Assembly (NCBI RefSeq): GCF_001639285.1
Contig: NZ_LWMW01000108.1
Coordinates: 19,577-83,576, forward strand
Source of the DNA: Methanobrevibacter cuticularis
GTDB taxonomy: Archaea > Methanobacteriota > Methanobacteria > Methanobacteriales > Methanobacteriaceae
DNA length: 64,000 bases
Reading direction: 5' to 3'
The position numbers and the translations under genes were made by a program. Numbering within the stretch: position 1 is the stretch's first letter; every line of letters starts with the position of its first letter. The notes under the pieces were generated by a model, which did not search any database, was not told where the DNA came from, and saw nothing but the letters and a program-made list of their open reading frames with translations. Below are positions 58,060 to 64,000 of this stretch, one piece after another.

Positions 58060-60483
58060 CTATTTTTCTTTATCTATTGTTGTAACAGCACTCACTTTCT
58101 GATCATCTTTTAATCTTATTAATCTTGAGCCTTGTGTAACACGATCACTAGTTGCTGTTTGTTCTAATGGTAATCTTATCACAATACCATTATCAGTCAC
58201 TATGATCAAATCTTTATCACTATCAATTGCTTGAATTGATACAAGATTCCCCGTTTTTGGAGTTATTTTCAATGTTTTAACTCCTTTACCTCCTCTGTGA
58301 GTCAACCGGTACCCCTCAATGTTTGTTTTCTTACCATACCCATTTTCAGTTACTGTTAAGATTTGTTGTTCAGGTCTGGTAATTTCACAGCCAACAACAA
58401 CTCCATCATCCATTCTTATTCCTATTGAACCAGAAGCATTTCTTCCAGAAGATGAGACTTCTTTTTCATCAAAGTGAATTGCTTTACCATTTGAAGATGC
58501 TATGAATATTTCATCATTTCCATTAGTCTTTTTAACACTTATTAAAGAATCACCTTCTCTTAATTTAATAGCTATTTTACCTGTTTTTCTAATATTAGAA
58601 AATTCTTCTAATTTTGTTTTTTTAACCAAACCTTTTTCTGTGGTGAAAAAGCAATATTTAGATTTTTCTTCACTTTCAATTTTTAATACACTGGTCACTA
58701 TTTCTTCCTTTTCCAAAGGTAATAAATTCACAATAGGTAAACCTTTTGATTGTCTTGAATAGGTAGGAACTTCATAACCTTTTAAACGATAGACTTTTCC
58801 TTTATTTGTAAAGAACATTAAATAATCGTGAGTGGTCATATTGATCATATTTTCAACAAAATCGCCTTCATTTGTTGTCATGCCTTTAACACCAACCCCT
58901 GCACGATTCTGTGATCTATAAGTGTCTTGTTTAATACTTTTTGTATAACCTTTGTTGGTTAAAGTTATAATAATGTTTTCAACGGGAATTAAAGATTCAT
59001 CTTCGATGGATTCAATAGTAGATTTATCAATGATGGTTTTACGAGGACTAGCAAACTGATCTTTTATTTCCAATAGCTCTTCTTTAATAATATTCAAAAC
59101 TTTATCTTCAGACCCTAAAATTCCTTTAAGTTCTTCAATCAACTTTAAAATTTCAGTTAACTCATCAGTAATTTTTTTCCTTTCTAAACCTGAAAGTCGT
59201 TTAAGTTGCATATCTAAAATAGCTACACTTTGTCTTTCACTTAAACTAAAATTCTCTTTAAAGATTTTTTTTATCTCATCTACAGATTCTGTCTCTTTAA
59301 TAATTTTTATTATAGCATCAATATTATCTAGAGCAGTATTTAAACCCTCTAAAATATGAGCTCTTTTTTCTGATTTGTTTAAATCAAATTTGGTTCTTCT
59401 TATAACAATTGATTTTTGATATTGAACATAATGATTTATGATCTCAAGAAGATTCAATCTTTTTGGTCTATTATTTACCAACATCAAAAGATTAATACTA
59501 TAATTTGATTGTAGTTGCGTTTTTTTGTATAAATTATTTAATAAAACATTTATATTGTATCCTTTTTTTACATCAATAGCAATTCTTATTCCTTCTAATG
59601 TAGATTCATCATTTAAGTTAATTATGCCTTGAATTTGCTTATCACGAACTAATTCAGCTATTTTAACAATTAAACTGGTTTTATTTAATTGATAAGGGAT
59701 TTCTTTTATGATTAATCTTTGTTTACCATTTTTTTCCTCTATGTCTATTTTAGATTGTATTGTAATTGATCCTTTACCAGTTTCATATGCTTTTTTAATC
59801 CCTTTGTCTCCTAAAATTGAAGCTGCTGTTGGAAAATCAGGTCCTTTAATGTATTCTATCAATTCTAAAGTACTTATATTTGGATTATCAATAAATGCAA
59901 CACATCCATCTATTACTTCCCCTAAATTATGGGGTGGAATGTTTGTTGCCATACCCACAGCTATTCCCATACTTCCATTGACTAAAATATTTGGAAATCT
60001 TGAAGGTAAAACAGTTGGCTCTGTCCTTTGACCATCATAGTTATCTGTAAAATCAACTGTGTTTTTATTAATGTCTTTCAATAGTTTCATTGAGATTTTT
60101 GAAAGACGAGCTTCAGTATATCTGTATGCTCCTGCTCCATCCCCATCAATTGAACCAAAATTTCCATGACCGTCGATTAGAGTGTTACTATATGTAAAAT
60201 CTTGAGCCATTCTAACCATAGCTTCATAAATAGCTGAATCACCATGAGGATGGTAGTGACCCATAATAGCACCAACAGCATTAGCAGATTTTTGATGTTT
60301 TTTGTTGGGAAGCATACCTTCTTCAAACATAGTGTATAATATACGCCTATGAACAGGTTTTAAACCATCCCTAACATCAGGTATAGCACGTGAAATAATA
60401 ACACTCATAGAATAATCTAAGAAGGAATCTTTTACTTCAGAAGAGATATTTACCCTTGTTATTTTATCTTTTTCATTCTCCAT
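58060..60483 (-). CDS. gyrA: DNA gyrase subunit A
   Basis: Bacterial-type type IIA topoisomerase subunit that cuts and rejoins DNA. It has 807 residues from the ATG at 60483, which is well spaced from TTGAGGAAT; a TTG four codons upstream overlaps that signal. The breakage-reunion domain has ISRAIPDVRDGLKPVHRR and the catalytic Tyr in AYRYTEARLS (about residue 122). The C-terminal beta-pinwheel repeats are present, and the GyrA box appears in reduced form as HRGGKG, which supports supercoiling activity. It is downstream of gyrB in the same direction. Confidence 0.96.
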   Translation of the reverse strand: MENEKDKITRVNISSEVKDSFLDYSMSVIISRAIPDVRDGLKPVHRRILYTMFEEGMLPNKKHQKSANAVGAIMGHYHPHGDSAIYEAMVRMAQDFTYSNTLIDGHGNFGSIDGDGAGAYRYTEARLSKISMKLLKDINKNTVDFTDNYDGQRTEPTVLPSRFPNILVNGSMGIAVGMATNIPPHNLGEVIDGCVAFIDNPNISTLELIEYIKGPDFPTAASILGDKGIKKAYETGKGSITIQSKIDIEEKNGKQRLIIKEIPYQLNKTSLIVKIAELVRDKQIQGIINLNDESTLEGIRIAIDVKKGYNINVLLNNLYKKTQLQSNYSINLLMLVNNRPKRLNLLEIINHYVQYQKSIVIRRTKFDLNKSEKRAHILEGLNTALDNIDAIIKIIKETESVDEIKKIFKENFSLSERQSVAILDMQLKRLSGLERKKITDELTEILKLIEELKGILGSEDKVLNIIKEELLEIKDQFASPRKTIIDKSTIESIEDESLIPVENIIITLTNKGYTKSIKQDTYRSQNRAGVGVKGMTTNEGDFVENMINMTTHDYLMFFTNKGKVYRLKGYEVPTYSRQSKGLPIVNLLPLEKEEIVTSVLKIESEEKSKYCFFTTEKGLVKKTKLEEFSNIRKTGKIAIKLREGDSLISVKKTNGNDEIFIASSNGKAIHFDEKEVSSSGRNASGSIGIRMDDGVVVGCEITRPEQQILTVTENGYGKKTNIEGYRLTHRGGKGVKTLKITPKTGNLVSIQAIDSDKDLIIVTDNGIVIRLPLEQTATSDRVTQGSRLIRLKDDQKVSAVTTIDKEK

Positions 60484-60664
60484 TTTATTCCTCAATTTCT
60501 TCTAATAAATTAATAATCTTCTGATTATGTGAAATATAATCCATATTTATCAAATATTAATAATATCATGATGAAGTATAGATTATATATAATAAAAACT
60601 ATTTTATCAAATATTAATAATATCATGATGAAGTATAGAATTATATTTATAAATTTTATTTATA

Positions 60665-60955
60665 AAAAGTATTCATGATATATTAGTAGTTATTATAGTA
60701 GAATCTAATTTTTATTTATAAATTTTATTTATAAAAAATATTTATGATATATTAGTAGTTATTATAGTAGAATCTAATTTTTATTTATAAAATATATTAA
60801 TAAAAATATCAAACATTCATGATATATTAACTAGTTATTATAGTAGAATCTAATTTTTATTTATAAAATATATTAATAAAAATATCAAATATTTATGATA
60901 TATTACTAGTTATTATAGTAGAATCTAATTTTTATTTATAAAATATATTAATAAA
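60665..60955. repeat. 69-76 bp tandem repeat between gyrB and gyrA, four copies
   Basis: TAGTAGAATCTAATTTTTAT recurs with GAATC at 60701, 60770, 60846 and 60921. Each unit also holds TCATGATATATTA or a variant. The last unit runs up to the gyrB stop, and the AATATCAAACAT at the end of gyrB is also found inside the array at about 60805. The 475-bp gap separates two genes that are usually adjacent. Confidence 0.88.
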
Positions 60956-60958
60956 ATA

Positions 60959-62878
60959 TCAAACATCTAAATTTCTAACATTCAATGCATTGTCTTCGAT
61001 GAATTTTCTTCTTGGAGCAACTTCTTCTCCCATCAATATTTGAAAAGTTTCATCAGCTAAAATCGTATCATCGAGTTCAATTTTAAGAAGATTTCTAGAT
61101 TTTAGATCCATAGTAGTTTCTTTAAGCTCAATTGGATCCATTTCACCTAATCCTTTCATCCTACTTATTTCATACTTAGTTTTTTCACCTAAGTTACTAA
61201 TGTATTCATCAAGTTCTCCTTGATTTAAAACATATTTATTGGTTTTTCCATGGCTGATTTTAAATAAAGGTGGTTGAGCAGCGTAAATATGACCATTTTC
61301 TACTAATGGTTTAAAATACCTATAAAAAAATGTTAAAAGCAAAGTTCTAATGTGGGCTCCATCAACATCTGCATCTGTCATGATTACAATCTTGTCATAT
61401 CTAAGTTTTTCAATATCAAATTCTCCCCCAATACCTGTACCAAAAGCAGTTATTAAACTTCGAATTTCCTCATTACCTAAAATCTTGTCAAGACGGGCTT
61501 TTTCAACATTGAGTATTTTTCCACGAATCGGTAAAACAGCCTGTATTCTAGAATCTCTACCTTGTTTAGCTGGTCCTGCAGCAGAATTTCCTTCAACAAT
61601 GAAAAGTTCAGTTTTTTTCACATCTTTAGATGAACAATCTGTTAATTTTCCCCATTGAGTCGTGAGTTCTAAGCCACCTTTACGCCGAGTTAATTCACGA
61701 GCTTTTTTAGCAGCTATTCTTGCTTTAGAAGTAGCTATTGCCTTATCAACAATTATTTTAGCATCATTTGGATTTTCTATTAAAAACTTTTGCATTTCCT
61801 CTGAAAAAATATTTGATGCAATTTTTTTCACTTCAGAATTTCCTAGCTTTGTTTTTGTTTGACCCTCAAATTGTGGATTAGGATGTTTACAAGATATGAT
61901 CATGACCAATCCTTCTCTAACATCCTCTCCAATAAAAGGTTCATCTTTTTCTTTTAGGATTTTTTTATCCTTGGCATATCTTTTTATTTCTTTTGTCAAT
62001 GCTTGTTTAACACCATCTTCATGAGTTCCACCTTCATGTGTATTAATATTATTGACAAAAGAATATATTAATTCTGAATAACTTTTGTTATATTGTAATG
62101 CTACTTCAATGATAATATCGTCTATAGTACCTTCTACATGGATAATATCTTTGTTAAGGGATTTTTTATTCTTGTTTAGCAGTTTAACATATTCTTTTAT
62201 TCCTCCCTCATATAGAAATTCTTCTTGAACTTTTTCCTCTTTTCTATCATCAGTTAAAATTATTTTGAGGTTCTTGTTTAAAAATGCCAATTCTCGAAGA
62301 CGTGTTTTTAAAATATCATAATCAAATTCAGTGGTCTCTGTAAAGATTTCTGGATCAGGCTTAAAAGTTACAGAAGTACCAGTTTGTTCCACATCACATT
62401 CTCCAACAACATTTAATTTTTCAATATCTTTTCCACCATTTTTAAAAGTCACTGAATAAATGAAGCCATTTTGGCAAACTTTAACCTCTAAAAAACTACT
62501 TAATGCATTGACAACACTAGCCCCAACACCATGTAATCCACCAGAAACTTTATATCCTCCACCACCGAATTTACCTCCTGCATGTAGAACTGTGAAGACA
62601 GTTTCAATGGTTGAAACTCCAGTTTTTGGATGTATTCCTGTAGGTATTCCTCGTCCATTATCAACAACTGTGATTGAGTTGTTTTTATTTATAAATACTC
62701 TTATAATATCAGAAAAACCAGCTAATGCTTCATCAATAGAATTATCTACAATTTCCCATACTAAATGATGAAGGCCTCGACTACTTGTTGATCCTATATA
62801 CATTCCAGGACGCTTTCTAACAGCTTCTAATCCTTTTAATACTTTAATATCATCGTCATTGTAGGTGTTTTCTTTCAT
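60959..62878 (-). CDS. gyrB: DNA gyrase subunit B
   Basis: A 639-residue ATPase subunit of gyrase. The GHKL ATPase domain has [25 protein letters not shown] and [14 protein letters not shown]. The Toprim domain has [17 protein letters not shown] and [17 protein letters not shown]. The end [15 protein letters not shown] and [13 protein letters not shown] is the usual tail. AAGGAAAGGT precedes the ATG. Gyrase in Methanobacteriales is thought to have come from bacteria by transfer. Confidence 0.97.
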   Translation of the reverse strand: MKENTYNDDDIKVLKGLEAVRKRPGMYIGSTSSRGLHHLVWEIVDNSIDEALAGFSDIIRVFINKNNSITVVDNGRGIPTGIHPKTGVSTIETVFTVLHAGGKFGGGGYKVSGGLHGVGASVVNALSSFLEVKVCQNGFIYSVTFKNGGKDIEKLNVVGECDVEQTGTSVTFKPDPEIFTETTEFDYDILKTRLRELAFLNKNLKIILTDDRKEEKVQEEFLYEGGIKEYVKLLNKNKKSLNKDIIHVEGTIDDIIIEVALQYNKSYSELIYSFVNNINTHEGGTHEDGVKQALTKEIKRYAKDKKILKEKDEPFIGEDVREGLVMIISCKHPNPQFEGQTKTKLGNSEVKKIASNIFSEEMQKFLIENPNDAKIIVDKAIATSKARIAAKKARELTRRKGGLELTTQWGKLTDCSSKDVKKTELFIVEGNSAAGPAKQGRDSRIQAVLPIRGKILNVEKARLDKILGNEEIRSLITAFGTGIGGEFDIEKLRYDKIVIMTDADVDGAHIRTLLLTFFYRYFKPLVENGHIYAAQPPLFKISHGKTNKYVLNQGELDEYISNLGEKTKYEISRMKGLGEMDPIELKETTMDLKSRNLLKIELDDTILADETFQILMGEEVAPRRKFIEDNALNVRNLDV

Positions 62879-63391
62879 TTTTACCTTTCCTTATTATGCA
62901 AAATTAATAATCATTATTTTAGTATTTCTTTTATCCTACTTATAATTTAGCTATATAACTCAACAACTTCTTTTTCTTTTATTGTTAATTAATAAAATCT
63001 TTCTTGAATATTAATATCATTAATTAAACCTTGTTGCTGATTTTTTTTTAATACTTTAATGCAAGTATCAATTATTAGAGTTTTTAATATTGTGAACTTT
63101 TTTAATATTGTGAAATATTAAAAATACTTACATGATAATTGTAATTAACATCATTAGCCAAAATTTACTAGAATAAATATTATTTCTTATTATATTTCTA
63201 ATTTATTAATTTTTATTAATTTAATTCATATAAATAAAAATTAGATGGTATTTAACAGTTATTATATAATAAATATCTATAAAATGATATATAAATATTA
63301 TTAAAAGGATTTAAATATTATGAAAAAATTTAAAATAAGAGACAGTCCCATAATCTTTTTTTTATCATTTTGAAAATCAAATGTCCATTAA
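62879..63391. other. AT-rich spacer with IS-end-like sequence
   Basis: 513 bp upstream of gyrB. At 63337-63352 GAGACAGTCCCATAAT resembles an insertion-sequence end and is similar to the one at 45183. No gene is seen. Confidence 0.4.
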
Positions 63392-63520
63392 TGTAATTCA
63401 ATATTTTCAGCAGACATAGTCTATGAAAACAAGGTTCCATGGGGTGTAGAAAACCACTGCTATAAATGTGATGGAAACTCTCTCCTCCACGATGCATTGA
63501 GATTAAAAGGAATTGAATAG
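63392..63520 (+). pseudogene. C-terminal remnant of a secreted-type protein
   Basis: A 42-codon open frame without a start ends at TAG 63518. It reads FSADIVYENKVPWGVENHCY then KCDGNSLLHDALRLKGIE. The codons are much less AT-biased than the surroundings, and the Cys/His/Trp content (NHCYKCDG) suggests the end of a catalytic or surface domain, perhaps transglutaminase-like. The upstream part is missing next to the IS-end-like sequence. Confidence 0.6.
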
Positions 63521-63858
63521 CTAACTAATTTTCATCATATCAATTAATCTATCCATCATTTGCATTTTTAATAATCTCGTATAATTAGAAATACAATTTT
63601 TTATCTTTAAAAATCTTTTTATTTTTTTACTTTTTATTAATTTTCATATAATTTATTTTTTACATAGCTTTATCACTTATAAAACTTTATATGATTATGT
63701 ATTTTTAATTATGGTGCGTTATTAAAAGTTTTTAGCGATTTATTTGTATTTTAAAAAGATTTTTAAATGTGATTTTGTATTTTTTCAATTACTTCAAAAA
63801 TTTATCATTATTATTTTTATTTTGGATTTTTTTCAGGTTTTACTAATTTTAAGTTCTT

Positions 63859-63990
<132 letters not shown>

Positions 63991-64000
63991 TTTAACTGAT

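Overview
The window looks like chromosomal DNA of a pseudomurein-walled methanogen, most likely Methanobrevibacter or a close relative (Methanobacteriales). The evidence is archaeal information-processing genes (TFE, pelota, Spt5, Sec61-gamma, archaeal AlaRS, L10/L12 stalk proteins, a two-ring VAT/Cdc48 ATPase, archaeosine synthase), methanogen-specific genes (comA for coenzyme M, an F420-0:glutamate-ligase-like protein), MraY-like and MurG-like wall enzymes, a bacterial-type gyrase pair, a giant Asn/Thr-rich adhesin-like protein, and very AT-rich DNA with long gene-poor spacers. Assignment to genus is an inference from gene content.

Layout. 1-16 kb: housekeeping and redox genes (partial hexosamine phosphomutase, membrane-anchored OB-fold protein, DNA ligase, truncated GT2 glycosyltransferase, ferredoxin:thioredoxin reductase fused to rubredoxin, glutaredoxin-like protein, ThiC, CBS protein, PAP2 phosphatase, VAT ATPase, ACT-domain regulator, disulfide oxidoreductase, HypC, a secreted protein). 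17-21.4 kb: MurG-like and MraY-like wall enzymes, a nitroreductase and pelota. 22-34.4 kb: small membrane protein, TyrA, tRNA-Ile, MIP18-type Fe-S protein, short ArcS, a rubredoxin-TPP enzyme fusion, HD protein, TFE, CofE-like protein and ComA. 35-57.6 kb: the conserved series PK-C-like gene, ftsZ, secE, spt5, L11, L1, L10, L12, alaS. It is interrupted between ftsZ and secE by an accessory island of about 10 kb and between L12 and alaS by a transposase remnant, an AIM24 gene and a long empty stretch. 58-62.9 kb: gyrA and gyrB on the minus strand. 63-64 kb: a gene remnant and what looks like the promoter of a second adhesin gene lying beyond the window.

The island (about 37.2-47.4 kb) holds two VapBC-type toxin-antitoxin pairs in opposite orientation near its ends, two decayed PIN-toxin tails, an intact adhesin-like protein of about 1100 residues with a parallel beta-helix repeat array, a decayed adhesin fragment, an AAA-ATPase/PD-(D/E)XK-like protein and a hairpin element. 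This is a typical site of gene gain and decay.

Two genome-style features stand out. First, nearly every long spacer contains short tandem repeats (units of 15-89 bp), and several arrays begin inside the 3' end of a gene and copy its last codons and stop. Second, the hexamer TAGCTA is strongly enriched in coding and non-coding DNA. The best-supported regulatory element is a hairpin at the start of the L1 gene that closely resembles the L1-protein autoregulation site known from Methanococcus vannielii. I see no CRISPR array, rRNA or intact insertion sequence. No clearly new multi-gene system is provable from sequence alone; the strongest candidates for follow-up are the island, the paired adhesin promoters with (AT)n tracts, and the two rubredoxin fusions.
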